Shown: positions 50,207 to 61,103 of the stretch, piece by piece
How the letters are laid out: each line of letters opens with the position of its first letter
Numbering within the stretch: the first letter of the stretch is position 1
Assembly: GCA_032988165.1 (NCBI GenBank)
Contig: JANTQF010000092.1
Span: 53,632-117,631, forward strand
Direction: 5' to 3'
From: Emmonsiellopsis sp. PD_33
Taxonomy: Eukaryota > Ascomycota > Eurotiomycetes > Onygenales > Ajellomycetaceae
DNA: 64,000 nucleotides
Notes under the pieces: generated by a model
Database searches by the model: none
What the model was told of the DNA's origin: nothing
What the model saw: only the letters and a program-made list of their open reading frames with translations
Translations under genes and position numbers: made by a program

Positions 50207-51376
50207 TCAAGCCGCCCAAACCTCACTCATATGAACCTGGTTGAATAGATTAGGAAATGTCATGGCAAACGCAATGACCACGTCCTTATCCTTATGATTG
50301 GAAGCAAAAATTCCAATCTCACTTGCCTCGTCAAGTAGCTTAGCCTTTGCTAGGAGAGTCCGTGGAGCAAATTCCGATTCGAGGACGGATATTCTCCCTC
50401 CCTTCGTCAGCTCCCATATTGTCTGAGACATAGAGCAGGTGCGGTAGTGATCTGGATACGTTGCGCGTGAATATTTCCAAAGCACTGCCATATCTTTGAA
50501 AGCAGAGTATAAATCATCTTCTTTTTTCGATGAGAACCTAGCAATCTTACAGCCCTTGCATGACATCCCTCTTTCAACGCGGCCAGTGGTAATATCGAGA
50601 TATGGCAGCGGGGCCATAGCGATGCAGTCCGGCGTGTTAACGAACTCGTGTAGTGTTTCGCTATCGGCCAGTGATAATAATTTGGATAGTTTTCGCTCTG
50701 AGGAAGAAGAGAAGCGGACTCCAGTAGGCCTCATATCCACTGAATCCACCCCAATAATTGCCCTCACCCGTAGCAGCAGACCCTGTACCGTGGTGTCTAA
50801 CGAGACGCAACCGTCCGCCTCTACGTATGTTTTGTAAGAATAGGTTTTTTCAATGGTCAACCAACAAAGAGTACAAAACCTTGTAAAAGAAGGTAGCACA
50901 AGGTTTCCACCAAAGTGGAGACAAAGAGAACAGTGCTGGGTGACGAGGATGCCAAATAGGTCGCGTAGGGTCCTATTTGATGCCAATGAAGCCCAATCAT
51001 CAGTCACAAACATAGCCCGCAGAGCGTCAGGAGCCAGGCTTGTGATAGCCCGGTATTCTTTGCTGGCAGAGACAACCACGCCAGCACACAGATTTACATG
51101 GCGGAATCGAATGAGGGAGCGAATGTCGAGAAGTAGACAGATTTCATGCACAATTTCAAGAGGGAGGATATCTAGATTGCCGAGGGATGCTGAGGGAGTG
51201 CGAGGGAACGCTCTGCAAATAGATGTCTTGATTTGCGAATGGTCTCGAGGATTTATTTGTTCAATCTCGGGATGGAAATAATCTCTGTGGTCGTCGAAAT
51301 GGCAAGCAACGCGGATGATATCGTCTACCTGGCTGTCGTCTGGAAGCGGACGGATTGGTGGTCTGCTGGTATGCAT
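50207..51376 (-). CDS. F-box protein
   Basis: Single exon, 389 residues. Residues 65-105 (LGNLDILPLEIVHEICLLLD.RSLIRFRHVN) fit an F-box, which binds SKP1 and delivers targets to an SCF ubiquitin ligase. Two CxxC pairs follow (Cys149/Cys152 in QHCSLC and Cys168/Cys171 in RFCTLC), plus SCKGC near residue 285, a possible metal site. No WD or leucine-rich repeat is seen, so the target-binding part is unassigned. It is convergent with the GH16 gene across 267 bp and shows balanced base composition. Confidence 0.82.
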   Translation of the reverse strand: MHTSRPPIRPLPDDSQVDDIIRVACHFDDHRDYFHPEIEQINPRDHSQIKTSICRAFPRTPSASLGNLDILPLEIVHEICLLLDIRSLIRFRHVNLCAGVVVSASKEYRAITSLAPDALRAMFVTDDWASLASNRTLRDLFGILVTQHCSLCLHFGGNLVLPSFTRFCTLCWLTIEKTYSYKTYVEADGCVSLDTTVQGLLLRVRAIIGVDSVDMRPTGVRFSSSSERKLSKLLSLADSETLHEFVNTPDCIAMAPLPYLDITTGRVERGMSCKGCKIARFSSKKEDDLYSAFKDMAVLWKYSRATYPDHYRTCSMSQTIWELTKGGRISVLESEFAPRTLLAKAKLLDEASEIGIFASNHKDKDVVIAFAMTFPNLFNQVHMSEVWAA

Positions 51377-51787
51377 TGTGCTGATATTGATTCACTAACG
51401 AGACGGATCGTGGCTGGAATGCCCGGGACTGATAGGAGTAATGGTGGACGGAGGTTGGCGGTTGTGCTATGTTCAACGTGCTGGTGGTCGAGGGATGTTG
51501 TTTGTTGTCGTTGGGGTTAAGGTTGAGAGAAGGAGTTGATCCTGGCTGGATTGGGATACGAGGAGGTTGGGGATAGTTATTCGACACGTCACAACGGATT
51601 CTTCATTCTCTCATCGATGGTCTCATGAGTTAGCTTCATACTAATATTCAGTCAACACAGCATTATTCAATAATCAATCTACCCATCCGAAGCTCATATG
51701 CAACCCAAATACCCAGCCTACTACTCCGGAGATCAAAAAGAAAGAGAACATGAAGAAGCAAGATAATCACTACTACCCATTCCCTGC
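51377..51787. other. Intergenic region between two minus-strand genes
   Basis: Serves as F-box gene upstream and tetraspanin 3' flank. No gene or repeat recognised. Confidence 0.35.
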
Positions 51788-52951
51788 TCACACCCTCAGA
51801 TTCGAAATATGGATATGCCCCGGTTCGTGATATTCATCCCGAAAAGCAGCAGTAGACTCGTCTGGTTCGTCCGCCGCTGCATTTTCATCCTCCTCCGCCA
51901 TTTGGTGCTGAGTTGACGAAGATGATCTATGATGATCTTCTTCTCCTGGCTCGTCACAGTAGCGGCCATCTGTAATGAGTCCAGCATGTGATCCGTTGGT
52001 CTGTGGCCCACTGGCGTCATCGATTGTTTGACGGTAACCAAGAGCAGAGCGGTTGGTTAAATCATATCGACGTGACGAGAGAATATACTATTCAATGGGC
52101 GAGTATAATCAGTGACTGTGATCCTGCGAATGATAGTCCCCTGCTAACACTTCTCTCTAGCACATGTATATATGCCGTCCAGATCACCGTCTAGAACAAA
52201 ATGGACAAATTACCAACCTTCATAACCAAACTCAACACTGCTGCCGCAAACACCATCGCCGCAGCCCCACGCTCCGTATCCCTCCACCCCGCAAAGCAGC
52301 TTTCAGTATACCCAAATGTACTGGGACAATCACGATGTTCAGAACCACCAGGGAATGGCCATGCGCGATCCCGCGTGCTTCTGAAGCCGCAGCATTGGAG
52401 ACGGTCTTGGATGGCACGGATGGCGTTTGCGTTCTTATTCGAGTAGTAGGATTGCCATTGGTTTTCGAGACGGCAGCTGACGATGTCTTCCGGCGCGAAG
52501 TAGGAGATGGAGAGCGAGGCGAGGATGGTTGGGAAGATGGTCAGGAGCTGGTCTAGGATGGTTAGCAAGGTGGCGATGTCGATGGGCCCTGTGGATTGTC
52601 TGTTCGGACGGCGGTTGCGGGCTTGAGAGACAATATTGCTGGCTAGCGGGATTAGGAGGGCCGTGGCGATGGGGAGAAATGTTGTAATGCCTGCGAGTGA
52701 GGTGGGAAGTGGGAGATAGAATTTTGAGGTGCGGAACCATGCGTATCTACATGTTTGGATGGCTAAGTAAGTGGGTTTATTCCATAGGTCTTGGAGATAG
52801 ATAGGAATAGTCCGTACGCGCTGATAATTGTTGCTACAATGCCAGCCTGATAATCTATTAGCATCACATTTCTTTTGTATCAGTATCCTCTTGCTATACT
52901 TACCAAGCATCCCAGGATTAGAAGCATGGAGGTCGACAATGGTATCGCCAT
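51788..52951 (-). CDS. Tetraspanin-like membrane protein
   Basis: My model has four exons (52951-52904, 52846-52818, 52746-52218, 52087-51788), in frame, 301 residues. Membrane helices: MLLILGCLAGIVATIISAY, TFLPIATALLIPLAS, LLTIFPTILASLSISYF and AAAMVFAAAVLSLVMK. The large extracellular loop contains LQCCGFRSTRDRAWPFP, the diagnostic CCG motif, with paired Cys in RDCPS and ESCFAGW. The cytosolic tail is hydrophilic and acidic (AAADEPDEST). Fungal tetraspanins organise membrane domains and can be needed for infection structures; the role here is unknown. The last donor (GTTGGT) is weak, so the tail join is less sure than the rest. Confidence 0.72.
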
Positions 52952-53874
52952 ATCTGCGAGTATAGGACTTAAGCTGAAGCACAGCAGGTTCAGATGGTCG
53001 AGCTCGAGAGAAAATTGCAGATTCCAAAACTGGGGTTTGGAGACAGCTATATATGTAGTTGCTGGGGTTTGATGGTGTCTGGAGGCGGGGTTCTGCTGCA
53101 GGATAAATACGCCACAATTTTGAGGCCCCCAATCAAACACAGGATGCTTGTAGCTGACGGGCGTCTGCTTTTACGAAGCATATATGGTTGTTTTTGAAAT
53201 GCAGAATTGCGGGAGACACTCCGAATTCAGCTATTTGATAGATGTCAGAGTGTTGTGGCGAATGGGGAAATGCGGAGAAACTTTGATGGAGGAGGAAAGG
53301 AAAAGAAGAAAACTGCTATTAACACACAGAACCATCTAGCAGTGACAAAGAAATTCTTTAGAAGAGATGAACATACTAGTATGCAATGCAAATTAATTGA
53401 CCTCCGTGCAATCAGTCTAGTGTATGTGTCAATATACTTCTTAGAGATAGTAGAGCATTCCAGCGCTCACTACCTGGGGGTTGGTTCTATACGGCCCAAC
53501 ATCTCTAAGAGTATAGAATCTATTGGCCAGAAGGAACACTCGTAAACCTGCAATTAGCGATTTCATAGGTTGATGAGCAGTCTATGATATTAGGTTTATC
53601 AGGTATAATTTCCCACTTGATTTCTTTTCACATCTAACAACGGACACAACATCACAATGTACATACAGTACCAAAGGTTTTGGACACAGCAGTTATCACT
53701 CAAAAAGGCCGCACAAAGAAAAAGACACAGAAGGGGTTTGGCGGGCGGCTGCACGAGGACTAATTGACTGCTAAAGGCATAGGATACCACTAATATAGAG
53801 TAAGCCAAATACCTATGGCCGAATAATACAACCAGAGGGGGCGACTTACTGAAATAATTATTGAGTTGGAACCC
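52952..53874. other. Intergenic region, no gene supported
   Basis: Upstream region of the tetraspanin gene and 3' flank of the next minus-strand gene. Short frames at 53,207-53,545 and 53,599-53,808 lack family signals. Confidence 0.35.
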
Positions 53875-54342
53875 CTACTCGAATGACAAAATCGGCCCGA
53901 TAGCCTTCGACATAAGAAAATCATCAATATAGACAAGAAAGCTTCGAGCAGTCCAATCGAGATTAGATATGCCAACACGGAGCGGGGCATCAAAAAGCTG
54001 AGGTTCGGGCCCAAACCAGGTAAACGGCGTGTCCAATCCCTGGTTAATGGGGAGTGGATCAAGTTCCCAATTGCCTTGAGCGGTATTTTTTACCAGCTGG
54101 ATCCAGCCATATAGTGAGGCATATCCTCGAGAAACCGGCGAGTGGACAGTTGCATGACAGAGTGGAAAGCCGACGAAATCATCCGGTTGATGGGAAGCAG
54201 TTGGAAACAATAGATCAAGGCCATATTCCTGTGGGTTGCAATCTGCTTCAACCGCAACTTTAACATATGCTGGACTGCGACCAGGCACACAAAAAGGTAG
54301 GACCAGAGACTGGGAACCAGGCGCTCCAGCAGATTGGTCCAT
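53875..54342 (-). CDS. Fungal hypothetical protein, apparently C-terminally shortened
   Basis: 155 residues from MDQSAGAPGSQSLVLPF. Well-formed blocks include CVPGRSPAYVKVAVEADCNP, GLDLLFPTASHQPDDFVGF, YGWIQLVKN and FTWFGPEPQLFDAPL. It has no membrane segment or signal. I recall related proteins of unknown function in many Aspergillus genomes that continue beyond this point with a Trp in place of the present stop (TAG after SFE); if so this copy has a premature stop, though that comparison is from memory. Upstream in-frame Met codons (to 54,447) look like untranslated leader. Confidence 0.6.
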   Translation of the reverse strand: MDQSAGAPGSQSLVLPFCVPGRSPAYVKVAVEADCNPQEYGLDLLFPTASHQPDDFVGFPLCHATVHSPVSRGYASLYGWIQLVKNTAQGNWELDPLPINQGLDTPFTWFGPEPQLFDAPLRVGISNLDWTARSFLVYIDDFLMSKAIGPILSFE

Positions 54343-54999
54343 TTTTGGCTCGGGGTCACGAGAATTGGGAGTTGACAGCAAAATAGGAGGTATCCCTAGG
54401 TGATAAAAGGGGAGACAAATAGGGAGATAAATAGGACGAAATATCACGAATATCCAAGCAGGAAATTTAAATATGAAGGGAAGTAAGTAGGATTAAGCAT
54501 CTTATGTAGCCACCGGAGCAGCTAGCGTAGGCTCACTCATTCAGGACGAGGCATTGGGGATACTCCTCTGGGCAGCAACAAGACCCCGTAGCTGGTCCGA
54601 TTGTCCCGAATAAACTGGCCTTTTTAATGCAGTAACCGGCCTCTAGAATGTGCGTTAAACATGATGATTGTTTTGAAGGGCCTGAAGACTTCACTTTGAA
54701 TAGCATAATTGGATGCCTACTAAGCATGTCTGAGGTATTCGTAGTAGTTACTAGTAGTTGTTTCATGAGGCAGTTAACAGCATATAAGGGCCTTATCTGG
54801 AAGCGGAAGCGTGTGGTGATATTGAGATCTGTTTCCCTATGATCAAATTGTCCGATGGACGAAAGCCGGCCGGAAAAACATTCGCCCGCCCAAAACTCCG
54901 TTTTCATCGCCAAACCTCCGAACTTGGATGCCAGCAAGAAACCAATTCTCGCAGCAACAGGGCACAGGGCCTCGCACAACCTCTCCGCCCGCGATCACC
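54343..54999. other. Divergent intergenic region
   Basis: Lies between the minus-strand hypothetical gene and mitochondrial uL1. No clear TATA box. Frames here overlap promoter sequence and were not accepted. Confidence 0.35.
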
Positions 55000-56095
55000 A
55001 TGGCAGCTCCCAGCAGATACATGTCCTCTCTAACGAGGGGCATGGCGTCTGCCTTCCGGTTCCCGCTCCGGCCCACCAATGCCCTCCTCTCGATGCCATC
55101 CGCCTCCTCGCCCTCCTCCGCCCTCCTCCCCTTTCTCTGCCCGCCCGTGCAGCAACAGACGAGAAATGCCCAGATGAAATCGCGGGCGAAGAAGAATGTC
55201 AAGACCCGGAAGAAGTACAAGACCTTCCAACAGCATAATATGAAAGATGCGCTCCAGTTCTCACTATGTGATGCGATGAGGTATGTTTAAATTTATTTTT
55301 GGATATATAATCTTGCCCCAGGCCATTGATATAAGAAATCCATCTAACCAATCCATTGTGAATAAAAACAGATGGATCCGCGCCTTCGAAGTCGGCCGCC
55401 CCCTCTCCTCCTCCAAATACGAAGTCCACCTCCGCGTGCGCAGCGGGCACGGCAGCGCCGTCATCCGCAGCTCCCTACGGCTCCCACATTCCGTCCAACC
55501 GCAAGCGCGCGTCTGCGTAATCTGTCCACCAGACAGCAAGGCCGCTAAAGAGGCCGAGTCCGTGGGCGCCGAAGTGATTGGCGAGGAAGAAGTGTTCAAA
55601 CAAATCAAAGCCGACAACATCAACTTTGACGTCTGCATCTGCCACACGTCCAGCTTGCAGGCGATGAACAAGGCTGGTCTGGGACGCATTCTGGGTCCCA
55701 AGGGCCTCATGCCTACGCTCAAGCTGGGCACTGTGGTCGACAATGTTGCGAAGACTGTGAAGAATATGAGAGGCGGAACGACGTATCGGGAGCGCATGGG
55801 CGTGATTCGCATTGCGGTTGGACAGTTGGGATTTTCGCCGGAGCAGCTTAAGGCGAATCTAGTCGCTTTTATTTCGCAGATTAGAAAGGACGTGTCTGCT
55901 ATGGATGAGAGTTCTAAGGATATTTTGGAAGTGGTATGTTTCAATCTATGCCCCATAACTTCACGGTTGATCGAGAAGCATATGCTAATAGTGTATCCAC
56001 AGGTGCTGAGCTCGACCAACTCGCCCGGTTTCAGCTTGAATGGTGATTTCAAGAGTGCTGATTCCCCTCCCACCCACGCCCTCGCAGGCCCTTAA
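55000..56095 (+). CDS. Mitochondrial large-subunit ribosomal protein uL1m
   Basis: Three exons (55000-55280, 55372-55933, 56003-56095) encode 311 residues. The first about 60 residues are Ser/Arg/Pro-rich and basic, a mitochondrial targeting sequence. The L1 domain follows: ARVCVICPPDSKAAKEAES, then LGRILGPKGLMPTLKLGTV, the classic L1 signature, then KNMRGGTTYRERMGVIRIAVG and the strand/helix FSPEQLKANLVAFISQIRK. uL1 binds 23S-type rRNA at the L1 stalk and helps release deacylated tRNA. An upstream in-frame ATG at 54,928 exists, but the ATG at 55,000 has the better context (CACCATGG). Confidence 0.92.
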
Positions 56096-56328
56096 ACTAT
56101 AGACTCTGTATTATTGTATTATAAATATGTCGTTTTCATTTGCAGCTAGTTAAATACATGGCGTTCTATGGTATCTTTTTGATTTGATAGAAGAAGAAAA
56201 GGATGAACAAATAAACACAAATAAACCGCCAAACACCCCAACTCCATGGCTAAATATATGCCAAACAAGCAAGTCAGTTTCCGCATGGAGTGACTATTCC
56301 GCCTCCCCTGGGAAAAAAGGGGTGAGCC
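56096..56328. other. Short convergent gap
   Basis: AT-rich 3' ends of uL1m and COG2; nothing else seen. Confidence 0.35.
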
Positions 56329-57344
56329 TTATATTTCCAACTCCTTCATAGCAGCCGTCACCTCCTCATCATCCACCTGCTCCCCAATCATCCCATACAA
56401 CCGCCCAATAGCCTGCACCCTTTGCTCCCGATGCTTTTCCGACCGCTTCGCCTGCTGCAGCCCGGTCTTAAGATCAATCAACAGCGCCGCCCTAATCTTC
56501 TCCATCCGCGGCTGCAAATTGACGATAAACGGATGGTCCAGCCCAACCCTCTCATTCACAGTCGTGATGTATAGATATTTCCGCACATGCCTGTCCAGTC
56601 GTGGCATAGAGACAGTGGGCACACCAGCGTCACTATCACTAGTCGCATCCCCATCGTCGTCCGCGTCGCTTTCGTCCGTCTCGCTATCGAACAAATCCCC
56701 ATCGGACCCATCACTCCCCGCCTCCCCCTTACCCTCCCCGTGGACATCAGCAATCATCAACCACCCCTCCAACTCCCCAACTCCCTCACTAACATCCAAC
56801 AACTCATTCCCAACCACAACCCCCCTCCCCAGCGCCCTCTTCTCCCCCAACAACGCCCTCATCTCCTCCATCCTCCCCTCCACCTTCCCCGCAATCCCGC
56901 CCACCTCCCTCGCAAACCCCAACAACCCAACCCTCACCTCCTCCACCTTCTCCTCCCCACCCCTTAGCGCACTACCCAGTGATAAAAAATCAGTATAGTT
57001 CTCATTCACAAGGTCGAGCAATTCCTTGTTCAGAGCCTGGCTGAGGTCGCGCAGTTCGGACTGCAGGTCTGAGAGGGTTTGGTGGCGGTTGGAGAGGGTG
57101 GAGAGGAATGTGGTTGGGGTGAAGGTTGGGGAGAGAAATGCGGCGCGGGAGAGCGGTTTGGGGAATGGGAGGGTGGAGGCGTAGTCATCATCGTCGGAGT
57201 CTGAGGAGGCGCGGGGGTGCGAGGGCCGGCCGCGGTCGGAGAGGGACTCGTCGGAGTCGTCGCCGAACTTGGGGGGGGTTGTTAGCTGTGGGCTTGATGC
57301 TAGGTAGGGTTGAGGGGGGGACGAACGTAGAATTGGGATGTCAT
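56329..57344 (-). CDS. COG2: Conserved oligomeric Golgi complex subunit 2
   Basis: Two exons: an 18-nt first exon (57344-57327, MTSQFY) and 57267-56329. The join gives FYFGDDSDESL, the typical fungal COG2 start. The intron has CTAAC and a C-rich run before AAG. The main body contains PLSRAAFLSPTFTPTTFLS, LSDLQSELRDLSQALNKELL and NENYTDFLSLGSALRGGEE, diagnostic of COG2, with coiled-coil character. A Ser/Asp-rich linker (about residues 190-220) precedes a C-terminal helical part ending VTAAMKELEI. 318 residues, normal for ascomycetes. COG2 is part of lobe A, which tethers vesicles for retrograde transport within the Golgi. Confidence 0.9.
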
Positions 57345-59103
57345 CTTCTTCCTCCGCTCTCTCTGTTGCTCTCCTCGTTTGGGGTTATCTGGAGGAGAAT
57401 GCCACGCCAATTGGCGGCATTGTTGACCAAGGGGAATATAAAACAGCGAAAAGTCGAGGGAGGTTGGTGCTGGATGTTGTCATTGATGCTCCATATTCTC
57501 AAGTAGATGCGATATCAAACTGCCTATTCTCCTCTTTTGCGACGCTGTTTTAAGCGGGTTCTCAGCACGTGACGCCAAGCATCAATCCTCGTACATTGTA
57601 CAACCTTCCGCTATGAACCTCGCGATGTTTTCCAAGTTACTACTCCGTACTGATGTTTGATCTCATTGACGGCAATTCTCTACTCTTGAAAATGCATAAA
57701 TCCAATACCCTGCACTCCTCTTAAGCACCCCTTTCTCTAGGATTTCTTCACTCCCTCCAATTAATACTACTAAGTTAGTAGTAGTGCTACAGTTCACACT
57801 GCTTCATTTCATTCCCTTTGTACGAGTCTCTACATCTCTTCGTGGTTTCCGCTTGCTCCGGATATTTAGTGTATGGCACTGAGATATCCTTTTCCTGTCC
57901 TAACTCTCTGCTACCAATACCAGTGGCCTTCATTTCACTATCCCAGCCTCTGTGTCGGGATCCACGCGTTGGTTTACGGAGTAGCTGACCAAGCTACTAG
58001 CTATAGAATCACCTTCCTGAGCAGTATGGGAAGTTCAAACCCATGAGAAAAGGTGAACGGATCAGCCAATGGGCAACTAGAATCCCTAGTTCAATATGTT
58101 TCCTCCATCTCCGTGCTTCAGATTTCCAGTGACAAGGAGAGCTCATACTGCATACGACCTTATATCTTTTAGACCCTCAATCTGCAAGACAGCCATCCTT
58201 TACTGATAAAGCGTCCAGGGACCATATTCTCCAGCAAGGTAAAATCCAAGGCCGGACTCATCGTTACTCAAGGACGCGAGGGTGCGGATATATGACTGGA
58301 AACAGCATTTATGCGTGAAAATCCCATCAAGGCCGACAGTTACATCATAGAGCCCATGACGGATTCCCGGTTATGGATCTCGAATCTTGGCAAAGCATAA
58401 CCTCCGTTAGCCCAAAGTGGTGCTGGATCCCGTATGAATGGAGTTAGCCGGGCAAAAATTACCATGAAGCCTATGGAAGAAAAGCAATCTCCTTCTTGAA
58501 GGCCCTATGGGACACGTTCAAGCAGGTCAAAAGCATGTTCAGGTGAAGAGGTCGTCAATGCAACCCCTAGAGGTAACCACCCTCTGCGCTCAAATGGCCT
58601 ATCTGAATCTAGCCATGTCGAATTTATAGTTGAACAAGTGCTCTGTGGTTCAGTGTTTATTTACGAGAACTTTAACCCCAGGAATCGATATCACATACAA
58701 CCCTGTGAGAGTCTTCGGGCCTTTCTCTACGTAAATGCTCAACCCCTCGACGGCCAAGGCGCCCGCTTCTGATAAGCACGAGAAGGGCCTCCGCGCGTTT
58801 AGCGGACTTGCCTTGTAACCAAACAAACACGCGTCCGCAAGGATCCTCCAGGCTAGGTAGTTGAAGCTGCACGAGATCCGCCATATGCATTTTGGGGCAT
58901 TTAAGGGAGTAAAGACTCCGACGTCAAGAAGTTTCTGTTTCAACCAGCGGATAACATACTAGGCTACTAAATAGTGAAAAACATAGCTTTATTCCAAGAA
59001 TAAACCCACTGGTAAGTCAAATTGCCAATTGACGGAGAAAAAGGCCTTGGAAGTATCACTAACTTCATTTCATAGAAACCGCTTTCCAGCGAACTGAAGA
59101 AAA
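57345..59103. other. 1.76-kb stretch without an accepted gene; possible decayed gene
   Basis: 57,765-57,795 holds an inverted repeat (ACTACTAAGTTAGTAGTAGT). TACTCCGTA (57,643) and TACGGAGTA (57,974) are opposed and could be ends of a small element. Minus-strand fragments in 58,000-58,945 read like pieces of a protein in changing frames (DVTVGLDGIFTHKCCFQSY near 58,300; MADLVQLQLPSLEDP near 58,870), suggesting a degraded gene. Family not recognised. Confidence 0.35.
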
Positions 59104-59373
59104 ATGAAGTTCATCTCTACTCCACTCCTTCTGACCCTCCTCGTTGGGAGCTCCCTCGCGCTGGAGGCCCTCCCTATAAAGGAGGGCGCCGAGAAATCAG
59201 GGGAGCTCCGAGGCGTCCCCGGTGACATTAAAGCTCAATGTCCCCCAGCGTACCCTCTGTATTGTTCCCGATGGAATTTCTGTTGCCCTCGTGGCTCCGT
59301 TGGGTGCTGTCGCCTTCAATGTTGCCTTCCCGGCGTAAGATACTGCGGAGGCGATGGGCTCTGCTATGCTTGA
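59104..59373 (+). CDS. Small secreted cysteine-rich protein (89 aa)
   Basis: Starts MKFISTPLLLTLLVGSSLA, a clear signal peptide cut near residue 19. A short acidic/basic pro-like segment (residues 20-44) precedes a C-terminal half with ten Cys in the order C-x7-C-x5-CC-x6-CC-x3-CC-x6-C-x5-C. The pairs CC, CC, CC and the even number suggest a disulfide-rich knot. The stop follows GDGLCYA directly. No family is recognised; effector-like, antimicrobial or toxin-like roles are possible but not shown. The ATG has a good context (GAAAAATGA). Confidence 0.7.
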   Translation: MKFISTPLLLTLLVGSSLALEALPIKEGAEKSGELRGVPGDIKAQCPPAYPLYCSRWNFCCPRGSVGCCRLQCCLPGVRYCGGDGLCYA

Positions 59374-59830
59374 ACAGATTGCGGTGAGTAAGAGGTTCCT
59401 GAATTTCAACGTCTCCCATGAATTATGCAAGTGATAGGCTGACGGTATTCTGGGGGTGAGGAGAACAAAGGAGATCGATCCACTCCGGCCAACAAGTATC
59501 CTGCAGATAGTTCAATGGATTTCCAACGTCGTTTAACAGTGCACTAAATGACAGTGAAAGAGAGGAATATTCCAGGATAGTTGTGGTTCTTCTTCATTCT
59601 ATTCAGGCTTTTGTCATTTTGCATTCAGATACCTGTGTCAAGTACTGTACTTCCATTTGAGTCTGCTTTACACTGCATTCAAACAGTTCCACTCATTAAA
59701 GCAGCTTATCACTATGTAGCTGGGTGGAGAATCAAAATGTTTATCATTCTGCCTGTTTCTGGACACACTCACTTGTAGCTATAAATTGAGAACCCTCCCT
59801 AATAGATAACCGTCAAATCCCATACATATT
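59374..59830. other. Intergenic region, no gene seen
   Basis: 3' flank of the cysteine-rich gene, AT-leaning. A short frame at 59,581-59,778 lacks support. Confidence 0.35.
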
Positions 59831-59836
59831 ATTAAG

Positions 59837-60465
59837 AGAGATCGTGTAGTTGGACACCCTCTCCATGTAATGGGACACCCCCTCTAACCCAATTGGGCCT
59901 TAGTGTGGACTAAGTGGGACTAGCATGTTTCTAAGCTTCCACATCAAACTCTTGTCAAATCTCTCAATCGCTCAATCTCTTGATCTCTCATCAACCTCTC
60001 TATCTCAACCCCTTATGTTTGAAGGCGCCATGGAGCTCCTAGGCGGGCATGGCAGGCATGGTGGGCGTGGTGGGCGTGGTGGATGTGGTGGACATGGCGG
60101 GCGTGGCAGGTGTGGTGGATAATAGGGAGGGCCAGGGAGGCAGCCATTACATAAGCTGCCAAGCTAGTCCTAAATAGGAAATAGAGTCTGATTTTTTTTA
60201 TTGCATTTTTGAATTGAATTGGCAAAATCATTAATAAATCTTTTGCAGCGCAGGCGGGCGCTCAGCGCTCGCTCGCTCGCTATGTTGACTATGTAGGCAG
60301 TTTTGATGTGGTAAGATTATATAATCATGCCAAGTAGCGCCTTTCCACATTAGGCCTAGTATGCCCCGTAATTGGCTTAGCGTCGCTTATTCCTGGTGCT
60401 AAGGCCCAATCGGGTTAGAGGGGGTGTCCCATTACGTGGAGAGGGTGTCCAACTACACGATCTCT
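59837..60465. mobile_element. 629-bp MITE with about 66-bp terminal inverted repeats
   Basis: The left end (AGAGATCGTGTAGTTGGACA...) and the complement of the right end match for about 66 bp with a few differences, through GGGGTGTCCCATTA and to CTAAGGCCCAAT. ATTAAG flanks both ends (59,831-59,836 and 60,466-60,471), a candidate 6-bp target duplication. The interior has no transposase. It holds a GGY-type minisatellite (60,040-60,120) and a GCTCGCTCGCTCGCT run near 60,268. Non-autonomous; parent family unknown. Confidence 0.88.
60040..60120 (+). repeat. 9-bp-type G-rich minisatellite inside the MITE
   Basis: Degenerate tandem units such as GGTGGGCGT, GGTGGATGT, GGCGGGCGT repeated about nine times. 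It would read as Gly/His/Arg repeats in one frame, but the frame is not supported as a gene. Confidence 0.7.
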
Positions 60466-60471
60466 ATTAAG

Positions 60472-61103
60472 ATAGGGAGTCAACTACATGATACGAGTTC
60501 TCGGAGGAATATATTTCCGGTGCTGCGGCTAGTTATCCCATCACGTGACTGTCGGCTTCACCAGATTTAGCCGAGTAAAAATAGGAGTAGATAATTATCT
60601 ACTTCAATCATGGTGAAAAGAAGCACCTTTTTTGATATACCATGTAGTTGAGCATTGAATATACACCCCGTCACAGATATCAGACTTCTCTCGGTATCGG
60701 ATATTGCATGCATGGAGAGCAGCCCACCCACGTGACCGCCTCCCCTCGTCTCCTCTCTGCCAACTCATCTTCTGCATCTCGCCAGCCGCCGCGCTGTGGA
60801 TGGCCAACTCTGCTGCATCCCCTCCCCTTGCGATGTCTTGAGAGCTGCTCCTTGGCTGCATCCCGGCCTGTCCCTGTCGCTGAGCCAATGCTGCGCTGGC
60901 CTGCCTGCGTGCACCCTCGTAACCACCGCCCAAAACCCAGCCATCCGTTCGCTGTCTTCCCCCCCATGCCGGCCTGCATCCATTGAGCCCGGCCCCCGCT
61001 GTTCGGGTGGAGTTTTGCTGCCATCTTACAGGACCGGCCCATATTGTCCTCCTGCGTGCTATACGTCGTGCTCTGCCCCTCCCCCAAACGCCTGTCTGCC
61101 GAG
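60472..61103. other. Upstream region of the 61,104 gene, C-rich
   Basis: From about 60,720 the plus strand is C-rich (CTCCC, CCGCC words) without a coding signature in one consistent frame. Probably promoter and 5' UTR. Confidence 0.35.

Noticed and set aside
59925..60122. Gly/His/Arg-repeat frame in the MITE
   Set aside because: It translates a minisatellite inside a non-autonomous element.
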